Origin: Collinsella sp.
GTDB lineage: Bacteria > Actinomycetota > Coriobacteriia > Coriobacteriales > Coriobacteriaceae
Direction: 5' to 3'
DNA length: 64,000 bases
NCBI GenBank assembly: GCA_018368345.1
Contig: JAGZEK010000003.1
Coordinates: forward strand, 62,001 to 126,000
Shown: one piece after another, positions 20,176-29,017 of the stretch
Position numbering within the stretch: position 1 is the first letter of the stretch
Layout of the letters: every line of letters starts with the position of its first letter
Notes under the pieces: generated by a model
Told to the model about the DNA's origin: nothing
Seen by the model: the letters and a program-made list of their open reading frames with translations, nothing else
Databases searched by the model: none
Translations under genes and position numbers: made by a program

Positions 20176-21078
20176 TTACTTTTTATCGGCGGTCAAGGGA
20201 AGTTTTTCCGCCGACACATCCAGGCCATAGCGATAGCTGATGGCATCGACGGGACAGGCCCCGATGCACTTTCCGCACCGGATACATTCGGCATGATTGG
20301 GCGCGCGGACCACATCAACGTCCATCTGACAAACCCTTGAACACTTGCCACACGAGACGCATTTGCACGTGTCAACCTGAATCCCCAGTAGGGATACCTT
20401 ATTCATGAGCGCGTAGAATGCGCCGAGGGGGCAGATCCATTTGCAGAAGGGGCGGTAGAACAACACGCTCAGCACCGCAACCGCAATGAGAATCGCGAGC
20501 TTCCAGGTAAAGAGCTTTCCCAGCGCGGAGCGGATTCCCGTATTCATGATGGACAGCGGAATCGCACCCTCGAGCACGCCCTGTGGGCAGATGTACTTGC
20601 AAAAGAACGGGTCGCCCATGCCCACATCGTTGACCACCAAGACAGGCAGCAGCACCACGGCAAACAGCAGCACGGCATACTTGATGTACGTGAGCGGCTT
20701 GAGCTTTTTCGTTGATAGCTTTTTGCCGGGAATCTTGTGTAGAAGTTCCTGCAGCCATCCAAACGGGCACAAAAAGCCGCATACAAAACGCCCCAACAGC
20801 ACACCGATCAGAATGAGCGTTCCGGTGACGTAGTAGGAGAAGTTGAACTTGGATGAACCTACCACCGACTGGAACGACCCAATGGGACACGCACCTGATG
20901 CCGCGGGGCACGAATAGCAATTAAGCCCAGGTACGCAGACTGTTTTTCCCGCGCCCTGATAGATGCCGCCTTTGGCAAAGTTTGGCAGGTGAATATTGGT
21001 GACCAGCGTCGCCGCCGCCTGAATGAATCCGCGAAATCGGGCCAAAACATGCGACGCAGTGTTTTCTCTTTTATCCAA
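20176..21078 (-). CDS. Polyferredoxin membrane protein (NapH/CcoG-like 4Fe-4S protein)
   Basis: About 300 residues with four to five membrane helices and several cysteine clusters: CYSCPAASGACPIG, CGFLCPFG and CKYICPQG, then CKWICPLG. Two C-terminal ferredoxin motifs follow (CVSCGKCSRVCQMD and CIRCGKCIGACPVD). This architecture carries electrons across or along the membrane. I place the start at TTG 21078: it overlaps the stop of the upstream 49-residue gene, with GGAG ten bases upstream. An open frame to 21150 exists but lies inside that gene. Confidence 0.85.
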   Translation of the reverse strand: MDKRENTASHVLARFRGFIQAAATLVTNIHLPNFAKGGIYQGAGKTVCVPGLNCYSCPAASGACPIGSFQSVVGSSKFNFSYYVTGTLILIGVLLGRFVCGFLCPFGWLQELLHKIPGKKLSTKKLKPLTYIKYAVLLFAVVLLPVLVVNDVGMGDPFFCKYICPQGVLEGAIPLSIMNTGIRSALGKLFTWKLAILIAVAVLSVLFYRPFCKWICPLGAFYALMNKVSLLGIQVDTCKCVSCGKCSRVCQMDVDVVRAPNHAECIRCGKCIGACPVDAISYRYGLDVSAEKLPLTADKK

Positions 21079-21220
21079 TTCCGATACACTCCAAGCACAG
21101 CCTAATTGCTTTGGCCAGCACGGCATCCGCCTCGCCACGCATAACACCAAAGCACACCATGGTAATTCCGACGATCAACAAAGCGACCTGTACCACGGGT
21201 TTTACCGCTTTGAACAACAC
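21071..21220 (-). CDS. CD1871A-family CxxC motif micro-protein
   Basis: 49 residues: GTG start at 21220 after AAAGGAG, one membrane helix (about 8-26), the motif RGEADAVLAKA, and the C-terminal signature CLECIGIG. This matches the small CD1871A-type CxxC proteins that occur beside polyferredoxin and TlpA genes in anaerobes. Its TAA overlaps the start of the polyferredoxin gene by eight bases, so translation is probably coupled. A redox role in the membrane is inferred from neighbours. Confidence 0.75.
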   Translation of the reverse strand: MLFKAVKPVVQVALLIVGITMVCFGVMRGEADAVLAKAIRLCLECIGIG

Positions 21221-21307
21221 GACCACTCCTTTCGTTACGCGACCATTGGACCATATCGGCTATAAAATCCGTGTTAAGCGCGATATGGAATGTGCAAGGA
21301 GACTGTT

Positions 21308-21982
21308 ATGCGTATTTTGATCGTCGAAGACGAGCGAGCACTGTGCGATGCAATCGCGCGCAGCTTGCGAAACTTGGCGTACAGCGTCGACTGCTGTCAC
21401 GATGGACAGGAGGCGCTCGACCTGCTGGGCGTCGAAGTCTTTGACCTCGTGGTGCTCGACCTCAATCTCCCCCGTATCGACGGCATGACCGTGCTCAGGG
21501 AACTTAGGAAAACCGACTGCGAGACCAAGGTACTGATTCTGTCCGCACGTGGCGAAGTATCCGATAAAGTCGCCGGACTCGATGCCGGCGCCAACGATTA
21601 CCTTACCAAGCCGTTTCATCTGGACGAACTTGCGGCAAGGATCCGCAGCCTTACCCTCAGGCGCTTCGCACAAAGCGACATAGTATTAACCTGCGGAAAG
21701 CTCAACTTTGACACCAAGGCGCGCATCGCTTCCGTGAACAGTGAGGCTCTATCTCTTACACGCAAGGAAACGGGAATCTTGGAATACCTGATGCTTAATC
21801 AGGGGCGACCGGTAAGCCAAGAGGAGCTTATAGAGCACGTTTGGGATAGCACCGTGAACAGCTTTAGCAACGCAACCCGCGTTCACATCTCGTCGCTCCG
21901 AAAAAAGTTGCGCGGCGCTTTGGGATACGACCCGATTCGCAATCGGATTGGAGAGGGCTACGTTATGGAGGATGGAGAATGA
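21308..21982 (+). CDS. OmpR-family response regulator
   Basis: 224 residues: receiver domain with phospho-acceptor Asp51 in LDLNLPRIDG, Lys in the YLTKPF motif, then a winged-helix domain with VHISSLRKKL. AAGGAGA precedes the ATG at 21308. It shares ATGA with the kinase start, so the two are co-translated. It diverges from the micro-protein, polyferredoxin and TlpA genes and may regulate them. Confidence 0.93.
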   Translation: MRILIVEDERALCDAIARSLRNLAYSVDCCHDGQEALDLLGVEVFDLVVLDLNLPRIDGMTVLRELRKTDCETKVLILSARGEVSDKVAGLDAGANDYLTKPFHLDELAARIRSLTLRRFAQSDIVLTCGKLNFDTKARIASVNSEALSLTRKETGILEYLMLNQGRPVSQEELIEHVWDSTVNSFSNATRVHISSLRKKLRGALGYDPIRNRIGEGYVMEDGE

Positions 21983-23130
21983 AAGGGCTTTCGCTGCAAT
22001 GGCGCATAACGATTATGACGGCACTGCTCACGTGTGCGGCATGCGTGCTGACGAACTGCCTGGTCGGCTATACGGGCATGCGCTACATGGATGCCATCGG
22101 CAGCGACATCTCGGCCTTTAACGCAACCGGCGAAGATTCGCTCCAGGCGTTCGACCCAACGAAAGCGGCCCTCGATGACAAGGTCACAATCGTCGTAAAT
22201 GACGCACAGGAGTCTTTTGGCACGACAGCCTGGTACATCACGGCTGGAGTCACACTCCTTGGCGGCGCGCTGGCATACTTTGTGAGCGGCCGTGCACTCA
22301 AACCGCTACGGGCTTTTGCAGCTCAGGTTGAGCGTGTGCAGCCTGACAACCTAAGCGAAATCAGACTCAATGAAGATGTGCCCACCGAGCTACAACGATG
22401 CAGCGCCTCTTTCAACGACATGATCGCTCGTCTTGGCGAAGGGTTCTCTGCACAGCGTCAGTTTACCGGCAACGCCGCACACGAGCTGCGCACCCCGCTC
22501 GCCCTTATGCAAGCACAGATTGAACTATTCATCTCCGAGCACTCCGGTTTGCAACCCGAAACAGCCGAGCTGCTCGGCCTGCTACAAGAACAAACTGAGC
22601 GGATGTCGCGGATGACCAAGGTGTTGCTCGAGATGAGTGAGCTCCGCAGCGTTCCTTGCGAGGACGATGTTGAACTTGGTCCCTTGTCCGAAGAGGTCCT
22701 CACCGACCTTGCGCCACTTGCCGAAAATAAGGGCATAGCCCTCAATTGTGCTGGAGACGCTTTAGTAATCGGGAGCGACACGCTCCTCTATCGGCTGGTG
22801 TTTAACCTGGTCGAAAATGCCATCCGTTACAGCCGCCCCGGCTCGACTGTCAACGTCTCCATCTGCGACAACAACAGCCGCGTGTTCCTGCGAGTCGAGG
22901 ACCAGGGCCCGGGAATACCCAAGCAGTACCGCGAGAGCATCTTCCAACCGTTCTTTCGCCTGGATAAATCCCGCTGCAGGGCATACGGCGGCGCAGGACT
23001 CGGACTAGCGCTTGTTTGGGAAATTGCAGCGCTTCACGGTGGCACGGTAGAGGTCGAAACAAGTTCCGAGAACGGGACCACTATGCTCGCAAGCCTTCCA
23101 AAACGATCCGCAGCATTAACCGAACAGTAA
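21979..23130 (+). CDS. Sensor histidine kinase
   Basis: 383 residues. A membrane helix at about 8-28, a short external loop of about 50 residues, a second helix at about 80-100, HAMP, HisKA with AAHELRTPLAL (His168), and an ATPase domain with NLVENAIRYS, DQGPGIP and GGAGLGLAL. The signal is unknown; the small sensor loop is not large enough for a dedicated ligand domain. Partner of the preceding regulator. Confidence 0.93.
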   Translation: MKGLSLQWRITIMTALLTCAACVLTNCLVGYTGMRYMDAIGSDISAFNATGEDSLQAFDPTKAALDDKVTIVVNDAQESFGTTAWYITAGVTLLGGALAYFVSGRALKPLRAFAAQVERVQPDNLSEIRLNEDVPTELQRCSASFNDMIARLGEGFSAQRQFTGNAAHELRTPLALMQAQIELFISEHSGLQPETAELLGLLQEQTERMSRMTKVLLEMSELRSVPCEDDVELGPLSEEVLTDLAPLAENKGIALNCAGDALVIGSDTLLYRLVFNLVENAIRYSRPGSTVNVSICDNNSRVFLRVEDQGPGIPKQYRESIFQPFFRLDKSRCRAYGGAGLGLALVWEIAALHGGTVEVETSSENGTTMLASLPKRSAALTEQ

Positions 23131-23136
23131 AACGAA

Positions 23137-23168
23137 AGGGGTCCCGCACACGTTTGCGCGGGACCCCT
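23137..23168 (-). terminator. Hairpin terminator beside the guaA remnant
   Basis: AGGGGTCCCGC pairs with GCGGGACCCCT around ten bases. On the minus strand the hairpin is followed by TTTCGTTTTACTG, so it reads best as a minus-strand terminator. That is the direction of the guaA fragment at 23204, suggesting the fragment kept its original terminator. Confidence 0.6.
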
Positions 23169-23203
23169 CTCCGTCAATGCAATTCGCCCAAAAGAGTAGA
23201 AGT

Positions 23204-23275
23204 TTACTCCCACTCGACCGTGCCGACAGGCTTAGGCGTGAGGTCGTAGCACACGCGGCAGATACCGGGGACCTC
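23204..23275 (-). pseudogene. 3' remnant of a second guaA (GMP synthase C-terminus)
   Basis: Read on the minus strand, the last 23-24 codons before a TAA give a peptide containing CRVCYDLTPKP and ending TVEWE. The intact GuaA at 54197 ends with NRVCYDITSKP and TIEWE; about 16 of 24 residues agree and 16 bases (GTCGTAGCACACGCGG on the plus strand) are identical. An in-frame stop lies directly upstream and no start codon exists. The 3' end of guaA is a known integration target, so this may be a displaced end from an old insertion. Confidence 0.8.
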
Positions 23276-23378
23276 CCTTTATACGTTCGGCACAATCGTA
23301 GGCGATACCCACAAATTCCAGTCCCGAGCAACAAGAGTACAATTGCTGCTAGTGTTGCCAGCTGTTGGGAGATGGAAG

Positions 23379-24383
23379 ATGGACTGCGATGGCTACCCAT
23401 GCGTTCCCATGCCGTTGATGTGCACTGCCTTTGTGCCGGGGCAGATTGACGCTGCGGTTGCAGGCATTTCCGGCCCCGATTCACGCACCATCGCCACGGC
23501 AGAAGCGCTGTACTTTCGCGGACAGGCCGCCCTCGCAGCCAAGACGGCGCGCCCCTATCTTGACGCCACCGACCCCGCACTGCGCTATTCCGCATGCTTT
23601 ATCTGCGGATATGCCAGTCTGTCGCTCAACCGTATCGCCGACGCCCGCCGGTGCCTTGCGGGCATTCTCGATGCGCCCACCGACGAAGAATCGCTCGCCG
23701 TCCACGCCATGCATATCCTGTTCGCCTCGGCCGCAAGCGTCCTGCTACACTTGCCTTCCCCGTATTCTGCCGAAGAGTTTTATCCGCTTGCGGCGCATCT
23801 ACCCGAAGGCCTGCGCCTGTTCGCCAGCTACGTGATGGCGCACGCCTTGTATCTGCACGGCGAATACGGCCGCAGCCTAGGCATGGCGGAAAATGCCCTG
23901 ATCATGAAACAGGGAAGCTATCCGATCTCGGAACTGTTCCTGCACCTGGCAGCTTCCATGGCATGCATGAGCCTCAAGGACATCGACGCCGCAAAAACGC
24001 ACTTCGGAGTTGCTTGGAACATTGCGCGTCCCGACGGCCTTATCGAGCTCATTGGCGAGCACCACGGCCTTTTACAGGGGCTCATCGAGGCATGCCTAAA
24101 ATCGCAATACCCTGACGATTTCGCACGCATCATCGAGATTACGTATCGATTCAGCTACGGTTGGCGGCGCATCCACAACCCCGATTCGGGCGAGGACGTG
24201 GCCGACGACCTAACGACCACGGAATTCACCATGGCCATGCTCGCCTGCCGTGGGTGGACCAATGCCGAAATCGCTCGTCATATGGGTGTATCGCCGGGCA
24301 CCGTCAAAAACCGCCTATCCGGCGTATACGCAAAGCTTGGCATCGGCACACGCGCCGAGCTGGTCGCGCATATGTTGCGTTAG
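23379..24383 (+). CDS. LuxR-type helix-turn-helix regulator
   Basis: 334 residues. The C-terminal 60 residues are a GerE/LuxR domain (AMLACRGWTNAEIARHMGVSPGTVKNRLSGVYAKLGI). The preceding 260 residues are helical and TPR-like and contain no receiver or AAA domain. ATG at 23379 is preceded by GGGAG. It lies 156 bases before the large surface protein and may control it, because Coriobacteriia often pair such regulators with a target beside them. The inducer is unknown. Confidence 0.85.
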   Translation: MDCDGYPCVPMPLMCTAFVPGQIDAAVAGISGPDSRTIATAEALYFRGQAALAAKTARPYLDATDPALRYSACFICGYASLSLNRIADARRCLAGILDAPTDEESLAVHAMHILFASAASVLLHLPSPYSAEEFYPLAAHLPEGLRLFASYVMAHALYLHGEYGRSLGMAENALIMKQGSYPISELFLHLAASMACMSLKDIDAAKTHFGVAWNIARPDGLIELIGEHHGLLQGLIEACLKSQYPDDFARIIEITYRFSYGWRRIHNPDSGEDVADDLTTTEFTMAMLACRGWTNAEIARHMGVSPGTVKNRLSGVYAKLGIGTRAELVAHMLR

Positions 24384-24539
24384 CGACCGGACTGCCAAGC
24401 GCATCGGAAGCGCTCCGGAACCCCGGCGCTTCGCTCAATCAATTTGGACATTTTGGCCCTTGAACGGCACTACCGCCACGAGGCGCCTTCTCGCAAAATT
24501 GGATTATTTCCACCGATATTTGCGGGATGGGAGTCCAAG

Positions 24540-27500
24540 ATGCTTGATCGCCGTTCGTTACTTGTTGCCGGAGCGTCCTCGCTAGCGAGCATTATGTTGC
24601 CCCGCGTGCCGGGAAGCGAAAACGCCTTCATATTGCCGTTCGCCCCCACCGAGGCATACGCCGACGAAGATGATCCCTTCAAGGTCTTGGTGCTCTCGCG
24701 CACCATGTTCGGTGTGGTCGTGGTCGACGTCGCCAACAAGAATACGCCCATCACGGGTGCCCAGGTCACGCTCACATCGCGCTATGCCGCAGGCAAGCAG
24801 CTCACCGCCACTACCGATGACGAGGGGACGGCCATCTTTGAGGTCGCGCCGCTTTCGGAAGGCTACGTGGACGAGGCAACGCTTCTCGACGCGTACGACT
24901 TTAACGGCGGCATCTCCATTAGCATGGCAGGCTACCGCGATGTCGAGATTCCCCTCGCGCGTGTCCAAGGCGGCACCGCCATTACCGCACCCACACGTCC
25001 GCTCTCCGATGGCGAACCGTACTTTCGACAGCTCACGTTCGACGAATGGGACATCCAGTACGCCGACGCCACGTTTATGGCAATGCCAGCGGACGAAGCA
25101 GCAAACGACCAGCCCAACACGCACGCTTTTACCGTGCAGGCCCATCTGCCGCAGGGCGGGCAGGCAACGCTGCGCATCAACAAAGTGATGCCCGCTGCGG
25201 GCAGCTCATCCGAAACCGTCACGCAGATTGGCCAAGTCAAGGCCAGCGCATCGGGCGCGGATAATCTGGCGACGTTCACGCTCGAAGACAAGTTCCTCGA
25301 CGCGGCATCGAACCTTCTGGAAGAAGGATGCAAGCTGCGCTTTGTCCTCGACTACCAGGGCAAAACCTACACGCTCTCCTCCCCCATGGCCGTTGTCACC
25401 GCGCCGGCGGCAAAGGCGGAATCCGGATCGACCACTATCGTCCCCACCACCATGGACCAAGAGATCACTCCGTTTGATTTCCCCGCGGCGTTTCCCGGCA
25501 TCGGCGGCAATAAGTTCACGTGTTGGATGCCCACATTTCCGATCCTCTTCGATTTCTCGTTTGCCGGATACGTGCTGTTTGGCGGAGGATACAAACCAGC
25601 CAGCTATATGAACGATTCGGGCAACCCTGATCCGGAATACTGGAAGAAATCGCCGCGTGAGTCGGGCGCCAAGCAGGCAAACCGCTACCTCGACGAGATG
25701 GAGGGGAAGTGGAATCAGTACAAAAGTATGAGTGCCGGTTCGGGCACCGATCCAAGAAACACCAAGCTCCTTCGTCACCATTGCACGCCGCTGTTCACGA
25801 TGGATATCGCCACACAGCTGTACGGCTCGCTCGCCTACGATTGGGTGGGCAAAACCTGGGGTAACAACAACGACCCCGCATACGGCAATATTAAGGCCCT
25901 CTTCCAGGTAAGAACCGACCTCAATTGGACCGAGCAGTTTACCCTAGGACCGGTGCCGTTTTTCCTAAACGTCAACCCCTGGGTGCTGGCGAAGCTGGCA
26001 CTCGCCGTGGGTGCCCACACGCACGGCAGCGGCGCGGCGTTTTTTAAAAACATTTCGCTCGACTATTCAAACACGTCGGGCTCGTTCACCATCCAGATCG
26101 GGCTCGCCGTCACCTTTGGCGCCGGCGTTGCAGGCGTCGCTTCGTCTGCCGTGCGCGGCGCCGCATCCCTCACGCTGTTCATTGGGTACGAGAAGGCAGA
26201 TGGACACCAGCTTCCGCGACTGCGCGTAGGTGCAGACGTCGATGTCGATGTGATACTCCAGTTCGTAATGTTCAAGTGGACCACCAAGGCTTGGTCGGGG
26301 TCGTGGCCCACACTCATCGATTCGTGGAATATGTCGGTGAACAATGGCGACCAGTATGTGCTCCAGCGCTCTGAGCTCGCATTGGGTGGAGATACGCCTT
26401 ATACGCTGGATGCCTGCTTCGGCTCGGTCGGCAACATTGAGGCGGGCGGCGTGCCGCAATTTATCGCATCGGCCACCATCGTCACCAACGCCGAGCTGCT
26501 CGCACGCGCCGAGGTCAAGGCCACTGCCGTAAACGTCGCGCCTGCCGCGCGCGATTGGGATCAAGCGGTCACGCGCATTGAGCTCGAGGCAGACGCGGAG
26601 AGCGACGACACGGGACAGATCGAGCACTTCGTCCACGCACTGATGGAAAACGACGAAAACGCCGCGCCAATGTACGAGTACACCTATATCGGCCAGGCGA
26701 CGAACGCCATTGCGGACCCCAACGCCAATTCTGCTGGTGTATCGGAGGACGAGCGTGGCGGCATCAAGCCCTCGAACGACAACGTGCTGTTTTCCGGCGT
26801 GCTCAGCGAAGCCCACATGAAGCTAACGATGATTGCCGGCGTGGAGTGCCTATTCCGTATCGCCTCGGTGCGCTACGGCGACAATGGCCGCTCGCGCCTA
26901 GTGGTGCACACAAAGGCAAACGGCACGTGGTCCGCTCCCACGCCCGTGGACTTCCCCCTTGGGTTTGGCGAGGGCGACGTGGAGCGCAACGGCATATTCG
27001 ATTACGACTTCGACGTGGTGGAATATACAGACGGGAGGGGAAACCAGGACGCCTACGTGCTGCTGGTCTCGGGCGAGCGCCCCGCCGGCGACAACACCCT
27101 TTTCGATACGGCGAGCACATCCGGCATACTGTCCGTTGTGCGCCTGCGCATAAGCAACGACGGAGTTCGCGTGATATCGCACACGTCGTGGCGCAGCATC
27201 TCGCGCGGCCGCCTTCAGGAGGATGGCTACCATTGCCTGCAGTGCCCGCGCATCACGGTAGGCAAGACGCTGGTCGACGGACGCCTGTCGGGTGCCTACC
27301 TCCACCGCCGCGGAACCACCGCAGAGAAGGCGCTCGGCAGCGAGGCCGAGGTTGCGCTGGAATGCTTTACCCTGTGGTCGGATGATTTGGGCGACAGCCT
27401 GACGTTCCGCCAAGTTCTTCGCTTTCCGCAGGCACCGTCGAGTATCGAGCTGAGCGAGCCCGAGAATATCAACGGCAAAATGGTGGTGCCCGTTGCGTAC

Positions 27501-28907
27501 GAGACCGCAGACGGTTGCGGCTGCGCATCGTACGCCGTGATCGGCCAGTCCATTGCGGGCTGGGGCGTTATGCCACCAGACGCCACGGTGCCCCATGCGG
27601 TGCCGTGGCCACAACATTCGGGCTTTTTGGCCACCGTCAACGAGCAGCTGCAGCATATTACTTGGACGCGAGGCGCATCGGCATTTGCAACGCAGCCCGT
27701 GGGTGCCGCAGGCTGTGGCCCGGCATCGTTTAGCGTAAGCAACAACGGCAGGTGCGCGCTCTATGTAGAGAACGCCGATGGCAAGGTGGGGCAAACCTAC
27801 GACGAAGAAGGCAACCCAGTAGCAGTGATGGGCAAGCACTTCCGCATCTTCGCCAGCACCTTGGCAGGCGATCTGTTCACGGAGCCGTTCGTGATGTGCG
27901 AGCTGGACCATCCCATCGATCAGATAACGACATTTTTGACGTCGGGAGGCATGCTCTCCGCGCTCGCCACGCACATTGTGAGCGCGGAGAAGAGCGAGGC
28001 AGAGCTGCACGGCATCGAAGTGCCTCTGGTGGCGTGTGCCACTCCGACGGGCGCGGTCGCTACCTCAGGCGCGGTGGTGCCCGGAGCAGCAGGCGAATCC
28101 TTCATGGTCACGGTGCGAAACGACGGCAACACTTTGCTGACTGCCGGCACGATCGATCTGTACCGAGAGGGCTCCAGCCAACCGTTCTCCAGCGCATCCA
28201 TCGGATTCGGAGCGAACGCACGCACGGCATCGATCTACGATCCGGAGCTTGCCGAAGATGCTTCGGCCAACGACATGGCACACGTGAAGTACGCGCCCGA
28301 GACGCTGGGCGCACGTTTTGCAATGCACCCGCTGGTTGCCGACAACGGCAACGCCGTGCTGGCACCGGGTTGCACGGCACAGTTCCGCATGAGCTTCGCC
28401 ATCCCCGAGAGCTGGAGCGACGAAGTGGGCAAACGCGTCACGCTGTATGCGAAGGCGCGTAATCTGGTGGCGCTCGATCCCGTAACGCTCGAGGAGATCC
28501 GACCGGGCGCAAACTCGGCGCTGGGTGCCGTTCTGCACGAGCTTCATGTGCCCGATGCGGCATGCGAACGCTCAGAAGTGCAGGTCGGCGTATGCGACAG
28601 CGCGGATACGACAGGACTTCACGACGCCCCGATGACAGAAGACGGCGATGGTGGCTCGAGTGGAGGTGGCTCCGACGGAAGCAGCTCCGGTGGCGGCAGT
28701 GGCTCTGGCAGCGGCAAGGATCACGGCAATAACAAGCGCTCCGGAAAAGCGGGCGCGCTCGCCGGCACGGGCGACAGCAACGTCCCCCTAACCGCAGCCG
28801 CAGCAGCACTCGCCGCAGTTGGGGCCGGCCTTGTCGCCTACAGCGCCCGCCGCACGGCGCTCGAAAAAGACACCGCCAATGAGGTCAATTCGGATAGGCC
28901 TCGCTAG
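24540..28907 (+). CDS. Very large wall-associated surface protein with twin-arginine-like signal
   Basis: 1,455 residues. The N-terminus MLDRRSLLVAGASSLASIML has a twin-arginine pattern rather than a plain Sec signal. Residues about 50-130 look like a carboxypeptidase-regulatory/Ig-type beta domain (ITGAQVTLTSRYA, with TTDDEGTAIFEVAP). The long middle part is not recognised; a beta-propeller-like repeat region may lie around residues 760-1150. Near the end come a Gly/Ser-rich spacer, LAGTGD, a hydrophobic helix and a charged tail, as in sortase substrates, but the sorting motif is non-canonical. GGGAG precedes ATG 24540. Confidence 0.8.
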   Translation: MLDRRSLLVAGASSLASIMLPRVPGSENAFILPFAPTEAYADEDDPFKVLVLSRTMFGVVVVDVANKNTPITGAQVTLTSRYAAGKQLTATTDDEGTAIFEVAPLSEGYVDEATLLDAYDFNGGISISMAGYRDVEIPLARVQGGTAITAPTRPLSDGEPYFRQLTFDEWDIQYADATFMAMPADEAANDQPNTHAFTVQAHLPQGGQATLRINKVMPAAGSSSETVTQIGQVKASASGADNLATFTLEDKFLDAASNLLEEGCKLRFVLDYQGKTYTLSSPMAVVTAPAAKAESGSTTIVPTTMDQEITPFDFPAAFPGIGGNKFTCWMPTFPILFDFSFAGYVLFGGGYKPASYMNDSGNPDPEYWKKSPRESGAKQANRYLDEMEGKWNQYKSMSAGSGTDPRNTKLLRHHCTPLFTMDIATQLYGSLAYDWVGKTWGNNNDPAYGNIKALFQVRTDLNWTEQFTLGPVPFFLNVNPWVLAKLALAVGAHTHGSGAAFFKNISLDYSNTSGSFTIQIGLAVTFGAGVAGVASSAVRGAASLTLFIGYEKADGHQLPRLRVGADVDVDVILQFVMFKWTTKAWSGSWPTLIDSWNMSVNNGDQYVLQRSELALGGDTPYTLDACFGSVGNIEAGGVPQFIASATIVTNAELLARAEVKATAVNVAPAARDWDQAVTRIELEADAESDDTGQIEHFVHALMENDENAAPMYEYTYIGQATNAIADPNANSAGVSEDERGGIKPSNDNVLFSGVLSEAHMKLTMIAGVECLFRIASVRYGDNGRSRLVVHTKANGTWSAPTPVDFPLGFGEGDVERNGIFDYDFDVVEYTDGRGNQDAYVLLVSGERPAGDNTLFDTASTSGILSVVRLRISNDGVRVISHTSWRSISRGRLQEDGYHCLQCPRITVGKTLVDGRLSGAYLHRRGTTAEKALGSEAEVALECFTLWSDDLGDSLTFRQVLRFPQAPSSIELSEPENINGKMVVPVAYETADGCGCASYAVIGQSIAGWGVMPPDATVPHAVPWPQHSGFLATVNEQLQHITWTRGASAFATQPVGAAGCGPASFSVSNNGRCALYVENADGKVGQTYDEEGNPVAVMGKHFRIFASTLAGDLFTEPFVMCELDHPIDQITTFLTSGGMLSALATHIVSAEKSEAELHGIEVPLVACATPTGAVATSGAVVPGAAGESFMVTVRNDGNTLLTAGTIDLYREGSSQPFSSASIGFGANARTASIYDPELAEDASANDMAHVKYAPETLGARFAMHPLVADNGNAVLAPGCTAQFRMSFAIPESWSDEVGKRVTLYAKARNLVALDPVTLEEIRPGANSALGAVLHELHVPDAACERSEVQVGVCDSADTTGLHDAPMTEDGDGGSSGGGSDGSSSGGGSGSGSGKDHGNNKRSGKAGALAGTGDSNVPLTAAAAALAAVGAGLVAYSARRTALEKDTANEVNSDRPR

Positions 28908-28959
28908 CTCCTAGTTACTTTTGTGTGAGACGCCGACTCGGCTCATCGAACACCAAAAG

Positions 28960-28989
28960 GGGCTGGCCCCGATAACTCGGAGCCAGCCC
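28960..28989 (-). terminator. Intrinsic terminator of the lipoprotein gene
   Basis: GGGCTGGC pairs with GCCAGCCC, with an inner CCGA/TCGG stem. On the minus strand it is followed by CCTTTTGGTG. It also separates the convergent surface-protein gene. Confidence 0.65.
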
Positions 28990-29017
28990 TGAGTCGCCTG
29001 ACGTGAGAATCGCGGCG

